A DNA stretch of 43,616 nucleotides, from the IMG/VR virus record IMGVR_UViG_3300033388_005273, positions 1 through 43,616 of that record; one strand, written 5' to 3'. Numbering within the stretch: the stretch's first letter is position 1; each line of letters starts with the position of its first letter. Source of the DNA: a virus. Below, in pieces: positions 13,477 through 20,938 of the stretch. The position numbers and the translations under genes were made by a program. The notes under the pieces are model-generated. The model was not told the origin of the DNA and searched no databases. It saw nothing but the letters and a program-made list of their open reading frames with translations.

Positions 13477-14151
13477 ATGTTTGAAAAGACTAAAAAGTTC
13501 TTAGGGATTTCTACTAAGAATCCTACCATTAAACAAGATGTGAGTGCGTATATTGATGGAGGCTCTAAGGAGTATTCAGAATCGTATAACTCATTCGTGC
13601 AATCAGTTGAGTCCTTGGATGCTGTTATTCGTACTATAGCTAACATTGCATCTATGGCTACTATTGAGGTAGTTAAGGAGAATACTAAAGGTGAGCGTAA
13701 GCCTCTTAAGATTAAGAATGTAGATTTAGTCTATGATATTAATGAGCTTGACTCTCAGGCTGACTGGATTCGTAAAGTATTCGCAAGTATATTCACACAG
13801 GGTGCTGCAGTAATTATTGCAGAGAAAGGGCCTAGTAAGTTTATTAACTTCTATCCTTATGACCCAGCTAAGTTCGAGATTGACGCCAGTGAGAGTGCTG
13901 TTATAGATAAGTTTACATACTCTAGTGAAGATGGTGGTGAAATAGAATTCGCACCTAAAGATGTTATCTATGTTAATAATACAATCGACCTTACTAACTT
14001 GGTATACGCTATGTCAAGACTTAAACCTCTTAACGATATGCTATTACTACAATCAGGTATGATTACTAATCAGAAGGCTTTCTATGAATCTGGTTCTAAA
14101 GACTCTGTGATTCTTAGTCCTAAAGAACCTATATCAATATCAATACTATAA
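13477..14151 (+). CDS. Portal protein, N-terminal part (interrupted), 224 aa
   Basis: HK97-type portal: early V-x-S-V-E-x-L-D-A-V-I-R-x-I-A region, then INFYPYDPAKFEI, DVIYVNN and the stem helices up to ESGSKDSVILSPKEPIS. In this family the last segment is followed by ~60 residues before the PAYLLGD motif. Here the frame ends at TAA 14151, and PAYLLGD appears 5 codons into the next frame. The family's intervening segment is absent and the reading frame changes by -1/+2. The junction lies in an ATATCA-rich tract (14131-14150). Confidence 0.85.
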   Translation: MFEKTKKFLGISTKNPTIKQDVSAYIDGGSKEYSESYNSFVQSVESLDAVIRTIANIASMATIEVVKENTKGERKPLKIKNVDLVYDINELDSQADWIRKVFASIFTQGAAVIIAEKGPSKFINFYPYDPAKFEIDASESAVIDKFTYSSEDGGEIEFAPKDVIYVNNTIDLTNLVYAMSRLKPLNDMLLLQSGMITNQKAFYESGSKDSVILSPKEPISISIL

Positions 14152-14153
14152 TT

Positions 14154-14678
14154 ATGAAATCATTCGGTCTACCAGCATACCTACTTGGTGACTATGATGG
14201 TTACGTATCAGATGCTGCTGTTGTTAAAGCTAGTCAGATATTCTTCCAGATTCAGATTAGACCTGTATTTAAATCACTGGCTCATCAGATGACTAAGTAC
14301 TTCCGTACAACCCTTAAGTTAAAAGACGCTATTGTAGATTTTAACTTTGAGGATATTGATATCCTACACGATTCACTAGAAACAAAAATGGCTATCACAG
14401 AGAAAGCTTATAAGCTAGGACTATTGTCTATTAATGAAGCTAGAGAGCAGCTTGAACTTGAACCACTTGATACTGAAGAAGCTAACTTACACTTCTTACC
14501 AGCCTACCTACTATCCTCTACCCCTGTAGCTATTGAAAACTACGGAGAGGTTAAGGATACATTATTTGCAGCTGAGACTTCTGAGGAAGGAACTGATGCC
14601 GAAGTGGCAGGAACTAACGAAGACGGTACAGGTTCTGGAGCAACTGGTGGTGCAGATAACGAACCAGCAGATGCTTAA
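14154..14678 (+). CDS. Portal protein, C-terminal part (interrupted), 174 aa
   Basis: Begins MKSFGLPAYLLGDYDG, the characteristic portal motif after the stem, then clip and wing helices (KASQIFFQIQIRPVFKSLAHQ). The C-terminal 30 residues are acidic and Gly/Thr-rich, as in many portals. It is in a different frame from 13477-14151. There is no ribosome site before its ATG, so it is unlikely to be an independent gene. Together the two parts make ~398 aa, with roughly 60 residues of the core missing. Confidence 0.8.
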   Translation: MKSFGLPAYLLGDYDGYVSDAAVVKASQIFFQIQIRPVFKSLAHQMTKYFRTTLKLKDAIVDFNFEDIDILHDSLETKMAITEKAYKLGLLSINEAREQLELEPLDTEEANLHFLPAYLLSSTPVAIENYGEVKDTLFAAETSEEGTDAEVAGTNEDGTGSGATGGADNEPADA

Positions 14679-14704
14679 CAGAATTTGGTACGGGATAGTA
14701 TAAT
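14675..14704 (+). promoter_or_regulatory. Conserved late-promoter-like motif, copy 2 (protease/capsid)
   Basis: TTAACA (14675-14680), 18-base spacer GAATTTGGTACGGGATAG, then TATAAT (14699-14704), 26 bases before the protease start. The spacer sequence itself is conserved with copy 1, which ordinary sigma-70 promoters do not need. Confidence 0.7.
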
Positions 14705-14730
14705 ATCATTTATAACAATAAGGAGTGTGT

Positions 14731-15822
14731 ATGCACTTAGACAAACCAATTAAGCTGAAAAAGACTTTTGAGTTAGACGCAATCAAAGAGATGCCGGGTA
14801 TGGAAGATGAACTTCCTACTTTACATCTATCTGGTTACGCATCAAGAGGCTTCAGTGATAATGGGATGAGAGACATAGATTTAGACGGAGAGACAATCAA
14901 CCAGTATGGAATTGATGTTAGCCGTTTATTAACTAAGAACATTCCATTGCTATTTCAACATGACCAAGCGAAGATTGTAGGTAAGGTTCTAACCGCTGCC
15001 TATGATTCAAAGGGTCTATTTGTAACAGCAGAATTGAAAAAACTCCCAGGTGACGATTTAACCAATTATGTGTACCAAGCAGTGAAAGCAGGAATGCTTA
15101 ACTCTTTCTCGGTAGGACTTATGGTTGAAGACATCGACATGATAGACCAAGACGATTCAACATACTTAGAGATATCTAAGAGTTACTTGTTTGAATTATC
15201 TGTGGTCTCAACTCCTGCGTTAGCATCTGCTACGTTTAGTACACAAGTCATTAAAAGTGCCGACTCGTTAAGTGCTAAAACAATTATTAGTAGAGAAGCT
15301 TTACAAGCAGATAACGATAACCTATGTGATACACTAGGTTGTTTAATGAAGAAATCAGTCACAGAAAAGGTATTAAACGTGAAAGATAAAATTGTAAAAG
15401 AAGTTGATCCTGTTATCGAACCTGTAGTAGAACCAGTCGTTGAGCCTGTTATCGAACCAGTGGTTGAACCTGTAGTAGAACCAGTCGTTGAGCCTGTTAT
15501 CGAACCAGTAGTTGAACCAGAAACTAAGGAAGAGGAAGCGCCTTCAAAGACTTCGGAAGAACAAGAACCAAAAGAGAAAGAAGCTACTATCGACATTGAA
15601 GAGAAAGTAGAAAAAGTTTCAGAGCCTGAAGTTACGCCTATTAATATGGCTGATACTATTGAGTTCCTGTCTGGTATTGATGTGAAGACACTATCTGAGG
15701 ATGACTTAGAAAAAGTGTACGAAATCGTATCTACTCTTTCAGACGCTGTTGAGGAAAAGATTGTTGCAGATGTAGCAGCTGAGTACCTAGAGCTAATGAA
15801 AGAATCCAACGAAGGCGCTTAG
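14731..15822 (+). CDS. HK97-family prohead protease with PV[VI]E-repeat tail, 363 aa
   Basis: Start at ATG 14731, five bases after AAGGAG; GTG at 14725 is inside the ribosome site region. Residues about 25-185 are the protease: HLSGYASRGFSDNGMRD, LFQHDQAKIVGKVL (with the catalytic-type His), then GMLNSFSVGLMV (with the Ser) and LFELSVVSTPALASATF. The family processes the capsid protein delta domain and itself. After residue ~220 come nine PV[VI]E tetrapeptides and a long acidic tail, possibly a scaffold-like part. Length is well above the usual ~200 aa because of that tail. The TAG stop lies in a hairpin loop. Confidence 0.9.
   Translation: MHLDKPIKLKKTFELDAIKEMPGMEDELPTLHLSGYASRGFSDNGMRDIDLDGETINQYGIDVSRLLTKNIPLLFQHDQAKIVGKVLTAAYDSKGLFVTAELKKLPGDDLTNYVYQAVKAGMLNSFSVGLMVEDIDMIDQDDSTYLEISKSYLFELSVVSTPALASATFSTQVIKSADSLSAKTIISREALQADNDNLCDTLGCLMKKSVTEKVLNVKDKIVKEVDPVIEPVVEPVVEPVIEPVVEPVVEPVVEPVIEPVVEPETKEEEAPSKTSEEQEPKEKEATIDIEEKVEKVSEPEVTPINMADTIEFLSGIDVKTLSEDDLEKVYEIVSTLSDAVEEKIVADVAAEYLELMKESNEGA
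15409..15516 (+). repeat. Tandem 12-bp repeats encoding (PV[VI]E)9
   Basis: Nine 12-base units alternate in a higher-order pattern (CCTGTTATCGAA, CCTGTAGTAGAA, CCAGTCGTTGAG and variants). The unit number is likely to vary between isolates. Confidence 0.9.
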
Positions 15823-15831
15823 TAGCCTTCG
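15810..15831 (+). terminator. Hairpin enclosing the protease stop codon
   Basis: CGAAGGC (15810-15816) pairs with GCCTTCG (15825-15831); the TAG stop is in the eight-base loop. No T-run follows, so it may be an attenuator or RNA-stability hairpin rather than a full terminator. Confidence 0.5.
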
Positions 15832-15866
15832 CTCCCAACCTTAATCAAAAAACAAAGGAAGTTTAT

Positions 15867-17069
15867 ATGTCTAAACTTAAATCTTTAGTAGCTGACGCTA
15901 TTAAATCAATGAAAACTGAAATCGATTCTGCTGCTGGCGCAATCGCTGCTACTCCTGAAGCATCTGCTCCTATGGAAGCACAACGTACTGCAGAAATTGG
16001 AATGATTATTAAATCTATCCGTGGTGGTAAGGAATTACTTAAATCTGAGCATGCAGAACTTGACCGTAGAATTAAAGCTGTTGGTGTTACAACTGATATT
16101 GCTGAATTACTACCAACTGGTTTTACTGGTTCACTATGGCATGATATCCAAGAACGTTTAGTTATTACTAAGCTTTTCCCATTTAAGACTACTTCTCCTG
16201 GTCAGTACGATTCAATCGCTACTCACGGTATTGAAGGTTTCTTAACTGGTGAAGCTAATGACGGGACTGACTCGGCAGAAAGCTACATCACAATGATTTA
16301 CCTTGTATCTAAATGTATGGCTGTTGTTCGTAAATCTTACGAAGCACTAGACGATGCACTTATTGACCTTGCAACTGAAGTACGTAACGGAATCGTTGAC
16401 GCTCTTGCTCGTGCAATTGAACAAGCTGTAATTTCTGGTGATAATACTGCTACTCACATGGATTCTGGTGTTGCTGCATCTTCTTTCAAGAAAGCGTTCA
16501 AAGGTATTCGTAAACTAGGTCTTGGTAAACAAACTGTTGACTTTGGTGGAGCTGCACTAGATGAAGCTGACTGGTTAAAGAATATCTCTGCAATGCAAGA
16601 ACTTGGTGGTGTATATCTAGATGATTTAGAAGTTTCAATGGGTAACGTATTTATTATCGTTGACCAAAACTCTTACAATCAACTTCGTATGATGCCTTCA
16701 TTCTTGACTCGTGATAAGGCTGCAGGTGCTGCGACTCTATTTGGTTCTCCAGTAGATTCAATCTTTAATATCCCTGTTATCATGACTCCTTATTTACCTG
16801 TTGTTGATGCTACTGGTGTTGTTCATGCAACTGGTGGAAACAACGTTACATCTGCTGTGTATATGGTAAACAAAGAGACTTGTGTTTATTACGCAACTGG
16901 TACGCCGTTAATGGAAATTGACCGTAACATTGTTAACCAACACATCATCAACACTGGTTCTGTACGTGTAGGTTTTAACTCTAAGTTTGACCGCCTTGAT
17001 ACTGACCCTGCTGCTATTGATGCAACTCGTAAGAATATCGTTGCTGGTATTAACGTAAACCGTATCTAG
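15867..17069 (+). CDS. Major capsid protein, HK97 fold, 400 aa
   Basis: N-terminal ~70 residues are helical and charged (a delta-domain scaffold, likely removed by the protease). The HK97 core follows: ELLPTGFTGSLWHDIQERL (N-arm), a P-domain spine helix EVRNGIVDALARAIEQAVISG, and A-domain strands (GNVFIIVDQNSYNQLRMMPS, then FLTRDKAAGAATLFG and IPVIMTPYLP). AAAGGAAG precedes the ATG. Codons are regular and T-ending, consistent with very high expression. It forms the icosahedral shell with the protease and portal genes upstream. Confidence 0.93.
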   Translation: MSKLKSLVADAIKSMKTEIDSAAGAIAATPEASAPMEAQRTAEIGMIIKSIRGGKELLKSEHAELDRRIKAVGVTTDIAELLPTGFTGSLWHDIQERLVITKLFPFKTTSPGQYDSIATHGIEGFLTGEANDGTDSAESYITMIYLVSKCMAVVRKSYEALDDALIDLATEVRNGIVDALARAIEQAVISGDNTATHMDSGVAASSFKKAFKGIRKLGLGKQTVDFGGAALDEADWLKNISAMQELGGVYLDDLEVSMGNVFIIVDQNSYNQLRMMPSFLTRDKAAGAATLFGSPVDSIFNIPVIMTPYLPVVDATGVVHATGGNNVTSAVYMVNKETCVYYATGTPLMEIDRNIVNQHIINTGSVRVGFNSKFDRLDTDPAAIDATRKNIVAGINVNRI

Positions 17070-17087
17070 TCCCACTTGGGATTAGAT
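17064..17087 (+). terminator. Hairpin overlapping the capsid stop codon
   Basis: ATCTAGTCCCA (17064-17074) pairs with TGGGATTAGAT (17077-17087) with one G-U pair. The TAG stop is in the 5' arm. No T-run follows. It may protect the capsid mRNA 3' end or cause partial termination. Confidence 0.5.
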
Positions 17088-17145
17088 TCATAGAGTCTTC
17101 TTAGGAAGTCTTTATTGAGTTAACCAAATTTAAAGGAGAAATATA

Positions 17146-17712
17146 ATGCCAATCCGTAATACCTTAGAAGGTGATTATAAATATAAAACCGTTCAATACC
17201 CTGAAGGCCATGTTGTTGAAAGTGCAGATGAAGTTTACATTCTTGCTAACCAAGCTGCTCGTTTCACAGACCTAGGTGTTGCAATTGTTAAAGGGCAAGA
17301 GATTATCGGCGACTTAACTGTTGTTGGTACTTCTCTTGACCGTGCTTGTTCAATTGCTACACTAGTTGTAACATCTGGAGGTTTCACTCTTGATATTACC
17401 GAAGCTGGTGCTCCTGGCGAGAAAGTAATTGTTAGACTTGGAACTGGTGCAACTGTTCGTGAAGGTCTTTCATACGACCTAGGATTTACTCTTGCAACTT
17501 CAACTGGTGCTCTTGGATTAAACAACGTTTATATAGGACATTCAGAAGCAGTAGCTGGCTGGACTCCTATCGTTGCTGATGGAGCTGTTGCAGTAGCAGG
17601 ACTAGTAGCTCTTGGTCATGGTTTAGAATCTGAAGGCTTTGAACTTGCCTTTGAATTTGATGCCGTTGTTCAGAAGACTGTCTTATCTGTACCAACTTTA
17701 ATCGAAGTATAG
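17146..17712 (+). CDS. Probable capsid decoration protein, 188 aa
   Basis: Directly follows the capsid gene with its own AAAGGAG site. It is beta-rich, with many Gly, Ala and Val. The sequence has the pattern of phage head-fibre or decoration proteins in this position (begins MPIRNTLEGDYKYKTVQYPEG). Followed by a strong UUCG terminator, consistent with a high-copy structural protein. The assignment rests on position and composition. Confidence 0.6.
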   Translation: MPIRNTLEGDYKYKTVQYPEGHVVESADEVYILANQAARFTDLGVAIVKGQEIIGDLTVVGTSLDRACSIATLVVTSGGFTLDITEAGAPGEKVIVRLGTGATVREGLSYDLGFTLATSTGALGLNNVYIGHSEAVAGWTPIVADGAVAVAGLVALGHGLESEGFELAFEFDAVVQKTVLSVPTLIEV

Positions 17713-17722
17713 TAACTTCCTA

Positions 17723-17745
17723 GAGAGGCCTTCGGGTCTTTCTTT
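17723..17745 (+). terminator. Rho-independent terminator with UUCG loop
   Basis: GAGAGGCC (17723-17730), TTCG loop, GGTCTTTC (17735-17742; G-U pairs allowed), then TTT. It lies just after the decoration-protein stop. Confidence 0.7.
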
Positions 17746-17768
17746 GGAATTTAAAATAAAGGAAATTC

Positions 17769-18023
17769 ATGCAAGTAAAATATATTGGTAAAGGTTCTTT
17801 ACATTCTAAGGGACACCGTTTCGAATCAGGAGAAGAGTATACTCTTTTAGAAGATACATTTAATTACATGCTTCAAACATTTCCACTAGCATTTGAGTCT
17901 TTAGAAAAAGAAGTAGAAATTACTAAAGAGCCAGAAGTAGAAGTAGAAGTAGAAGTAGAAGTAGAAGCTCCTAAGCCTAAAAGAAAAAGAGCTAAGAGAG
18001 CTATTGCACCAGAAAAGGATTAA
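17769..18023 (+). CDS. Small head-region protein with (EV)n repeat, 84 aa
   Basis: The N-terminal ~50 residues (MQVKYIGKGSLHSKGHRFES) look like a small beta domain; many phages have such a protein next to the first connector. The middle is an acidic Glu-Val dipeptide repeat and the end is strongly basic (KPKRKRAKRA). The opposite charges could help oligomerisation. Precise role unknown. Confidence 0.65.
   Translation: MQVKYIGKGSLHSKGHRFESGEEYTLLEDTFNYMLQTFPLAFESLEKEVEITKEPEVEVEVEVEVEAPKPKRKRAKRAIAPEKD
17934..17967 (+). repeat. GAAGTA microsatellite
   Basis: Five to six tandem GAAGTA units encode the Glu-Val run of the 84-aa protein. Likely prone to slippage in multiples of six, which keeps the frame. 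Confidence 0.85.
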
Positions 18024-18026
18024 TAG

Positions 18027-18395
18027 ATGAATACTTTTACATTCGGAACATTTAAAGCTGTAATGGATGTATCTGATGTTAATCAGGAAGCATACTCTTT
18101 TATCCTACGGACTATATTCCAATACATGCTCAAAGTACATTCTATAGATATTGATAACTATATAGACTACTCAGACATCACAAGTACTACTGTTATTATT
18201 CCTCCTGAAGATTTACAATACGCTATCTTCAAGCATGCTAAGCATCTATTCGATGTTCAGTCTAAAGGTACTGATAACGTAGATAGTGTTAAAGATTCTG
18301 GCGGTAATACTGTAAAGTACAGAGAGCCTAAGCTTCCTAGTATGATTACAAGTACGTATCGTATGTACTCACCTATTGAGCCTGTGATACTGTAA
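18027..18395 (+). CDS. Probable head-tail connector (adaptor), 122 aa
   Basis: Position and size fit the adaptor that docks under the portal (gp6/gp15-like). Sequence is mostly helical in the N-terminal half (QEAYSFILRTIFQYMLKVHS) with an acidic loop after. It shares a TAATG overlap with the next gene. Assignment by synteny. Confidence 0.6.
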   Translation: MNTFTFGTFKAVMDVSDVNQEAYSFILRTIFQYMLKVHSIDIDNYIDYSDITSTTVIIPPEDLQYAIFKHAKHLFDVQSKGTDNVDSVKDSGGNTVKYREPKLPSMITSTYRMYSPIEPVIL

Positions 18396-18877
18396 TGGCT
18401 CTGCGTAGAAAGCCTATGAAAGGTGGACCTATAGCAATTACTAAGATTGCTTTAAGAGTACAAAAAGATGCATCAGTAAAACTCCGTAAGATTCTATCTA
18501 AAGAGTTTTCGAAGACTGCTAAAGCTTGGCGATTAGAAGCTAAGACTTTATTATCTGGCCCTTGTTATGCTGACCGTGGTACTCCAAATGAAACTAGTTT
18601 TCCTGGTCGTTGTTCAGGAGATTTAGAGAGAAGCTTGAAGCATAGAACTTATGTTACTCGTAGGCAGGAATCAGTTATTAGTGCTGGTTGGGGTAGACAG
18701 TTTACTGGAACCCAAAACGCTAATGGAGTAGATTACAGTAAAATCCTAGAGAATTCTTACAAGAAATACGGTGGATATCAGAGAAGAATCTATGAATCAC
18801 TAGACGAACGTATGACAAAAATTATGGCTAAATACCATGAAACAGAAATAGGGAGGGACGCGTGGCTACGTACTTAA
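18395..18877 (+). CDS. Probable neck/tail-completion protein, HK97 gp10-like, 160 aa
   Basis: A basic N-terminus and helix (VKLRKILSKEFSKTAKAWRL), a middle with RTYVTRRQESVISAGWGR, then VDYSKILENSYKKYGG, the ...Y-x-x-x-L-E-x-x-x-x-K... pattern seen in gp10-like neck proteins. It sits between the adaptor and the tail terminator, as in lambda-like modules. Confidence 0.65.
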   Translation: MALRRKPMKGGPIAITKIALRVQKDASVKLRKILSKEFSKTAKAWRLEAKTLLSGPCYADRGTPNETSFPGRCSGDLERSLKHRTYVTRRQESVISAGWGRQFTGTQNANGVDYSKILENSYKKYGGYQRRIYESLDERMTKIMAKYHETEIGRDAWLRT

Positions 18878-19284
18878 CACAGAAAGTATTAACAGAGTTA
18901 AAAGCAATCCTTATTGTTAGTAAGCTTAAACCTTTAGTTTCTATAAATGAACTTCAATCTACTTCCGAGGCTACTGGTGATGTGTTAGTTGACATATCAC
19001 TAGAGACTGTGCTGTTTTCTCTGAATAAGAGCAGCACTGGGAGAGATGGCTATGAGCGGACATTCTTAATTAATGTACATGTTCTTGCAAATTGTAAGAA
19101 CGATAAATTAAGATTATTTGACATAGTTGACGAACTTGAGAATGATATCCTTAAGGACAATGAACTATGGTCAACTGTAATTAATAGAGATGTAGTTTCT
19201 ATTAACTTTGACCATGGAGAAACACCTTATCGGTCGGCAACATTACTAGTCGAAGCGGTTATTCGCTTAGACTGTACAAAATAA
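18862..19284 (+). CDS. Probable tail terminator (gpU-like), 140 aa
   Basis: GTG start at 18862 follows GGGAGG by a few bases and lies inside the previous gene. The alternating strand pattern (VLVDISLETVLFSL, RTFLINVHVLANC, SATLLVEAVIRLDC) fits the alpha/beta tail terminator that caps tail-tube polymerisation. It lies immediately before the major tail protein, as expected. Confidence 0.65.
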   Translation: MATYLTQKVLTELKAILIVSKLKPLVSINELQSTSEATGDVLVDISLETVLFSLNKSSTGRDGYERTFLINVHVLANCKNDKLRLFDIVDELENDILKDNELWSTVINRDVVSINFDHGETPYRSATLLVEAVIRLDCTK

Positions 19285-19306
19285 AATTAAAACTTAAAGG
19301 AACCTT

Positions 19307-20473
19307 ATGGCATACTTAACTAGGGGTCGTAGTATTGCTGCGATTGAAGAAGCTACATACGCAGCTGGAGGAGTTATCACAGATGGTGATTATTTCGATT
19401 TTACAGCAGGTGATATGTCAGTTGATATTGAACAAATCGAGCGTGAAGTTTTACGAAACTCGCTAGTCAAACTTGCAGGTATTGCAGGACAAGAAACAAG
19501 TTCAGGTAGTGTAACTGTTGAACTTTCTGAAGATAACTTAGTATCTGGAATTAATGGAGATAATCTATTTAGAAACGGTATTGGAGTTTACTTTGCTGGT
19601 ACTGCTGCTGGTGAAACTATCACTGCAGCTGCAGACGCAAACAACTTTACTGTATCTGATGTTACTGGACTAAGACAAGGAGCAATGCTTAAAGTAAAAC
19701 GCGCAGCTAATGCTGTTGATGAATTTGTTGCTATCGTATCTATCACTGGGCTTGACATTGTATGTACACCAGCACTTGGTGCTACACCTGTAGTTGCTGA
19801 TACTATTGAACAAGTAGTTTCATATGTCTTACCAAGACCTAATGACCCAGTTCTTAGTTTAATGGTTCGTGAGCATTTAACTCCTACAGTTATTGCGCAA
19901 GATGCAATTGATTACGATTACCTTGGTGTAATGGTTGATTCAGTTAATCTTAACTTTCCTGTTGGAGCTATTGCTACTGCTGACTTCTCACTAAGTGGTG
20001 CAGGTTCAAGTACTGATACACCAGCTGCTGACCCAACATTAAGTTGTGAAACACTAACTCCTGTAGTTGGTAAGAATGCAACTGTAACTGTACTTGATGT
20101 ACCTTACAATGCTCAAGATTTAAATGTTCAGATTAGTACAACTAACACTGATATCTTATCTATTACAACTGATGGTATTACTAATAAAGTTGGAACTGAG
20201 AAGACTGTTGGTGGTACATTCCGTACTGAGTACGTAGGTACAAATAACTTCGACGCACTTGTTGAATCAACTCGTGGTATTATGCATATCCAAATGAGAG
20301 ATGGTAATTCAACTTCTCCTGTTATTGTTGGTGTGTTTATGCCTCAAGTAAAATTTACAAATGTTGTAAGAACTGATGATGCAGGTATCCTGTATGATGA
20401 AGTAACTTATGAAGCTGAGTCACCTGATTGTGAAGGTAACGAAAGAGCATTGACTCTTTATTTCGCAAACTAG
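19307..20473 (+). CDS. Major tail (tube) protein, 388 aa
   Basis: Begins MAYLTRGRSIAAIEEATYAAG, which is typical for tail-tube proteins of this layout. The sequence is Thr/Gly/Ala-rich beta structure throughout. An inner stretch (SVTVELSEDNLVSGINGDNLF, then AAADANNFTVSDVTGLRQGA) could be an inserted extra beta domain. Followed by a UUCG terminator, as for other high-copy structural genes here. Confidence 0.8.
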   Translation: MAYLTRGRSIAAIEEATYAAGGVITDGDYFDFTAGDMSVDIEQIEREVLRNSLVKLAGIAGQETSSGSVTVELSEDNLVSGINGDNLFRNGIGVYFAGTAAGETITAAADANNFTVSDVTGLRQGAMLKVKRAANAVDEFVAIVSITGLDIVCTPALGATPVVADTIEQVVSYVLPRPNDPVLSLMVREHLTPTVIAQDAIDYDYLGVMVDSVNLNFPVGAIATADFSLSGAGSSTDTPAADPTLSCETLTPVVGKNATVTVLDVPYNAQDLNVQISTTNTDILSITTDGITNKVGTEKTVGGTFRTEYVGTNNFDALVESTRGIMHIQMRDGNSTSPVIVGVFMPQVKFTNVVRTDDAGILYDEVTYEAESPDCEGNERALTLYFAN

Positions 20474-20483
20474 AAGTAACTGA

Positions 20484-20503
20484 GAGAGGCCTTCGGGCTT
20501 CTT
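20484..20503 (+). terminator. Rho-independent terminator with UUCG loop
   Basis: GAGAGGCC (20484-20491), TTCG loop, GGCTTCTT (20496-20503), followed by GATTGTT. It uses the same stem sequence as the terminator at 17723. Confidence 0.7.
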
Positions 20504-20533
20504 GATTGTTAATTCAACTAAAAGGAAAAGTAA

Positions 20534-20938
20534 ATGGCAATTATTGTGAACACAATCCCAAAAGAGGGATTTAAATATATCCCAAAAAACCAGAAAGAGG
20601 AAGAGAAGCCTTTCTTTGTTCATGTTAAACCACTGAACTCTAAAGACCTATTGGAACTAGAAGACTCAGTTGTAGTTAAAAAAGGTGAAGACACTGTCTA
20701 TCTGGCTTCAGGCTCTTTCGCATTTAAAGTAGTTCAGAAAACACTACAAGCATGGGAAGGTATCGAGGATGCTTCAGGTAAAAATTTAGTCCTTAAGAAA
20801 GATATTCATGGACTAGCTTCCGAAGAGTCTATTGGACGTATCCCTACCGAGTATATCACAGAAATCTCAACTGCGATTGCTGCTATATCTAGAGACCCTA
20901 GTTTATACCAGTTATACTTTGATGCAGAGGAAGCTTAA
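20534..20938 (+). CDS. Probable tail assembly chaperone (gpG-like), 134 aa
   Basis: Lies between the tube and the tape measure, where gpG-like chaperones are encoded. The sequence (HVKPLNSKDLLELEDSVVVK, then GSFAFKVVQKTLQAWEG) has the usual 'component of tail protein specificity' pattern. I looked for a programmed -1 frameshift into the next gene: the alternative frame is open only from 20923 and no slippery heptamer is present there. Confidence 0.65.
   Translation: MAIIVNTIPKEGFKYIPKNQKEEEKPFFVHVKPLNSKDLLELEDSVVVKKGEDTVYLASGSFAFKVVQKTLQAWEGIEDASGKNLVLKKDIHGLASEESIGRIPTEYITEISTAIAAISRDPSLYQLYFDAEEA

Noticed and set aside
15183-15809. Long minus-strand ORF rich in Ser, Thr and Gly
   Set aside because: It is the antisense shadow of the prohead protease tail; its repeats are just the reverse reading of the PV[VI]E repeat.
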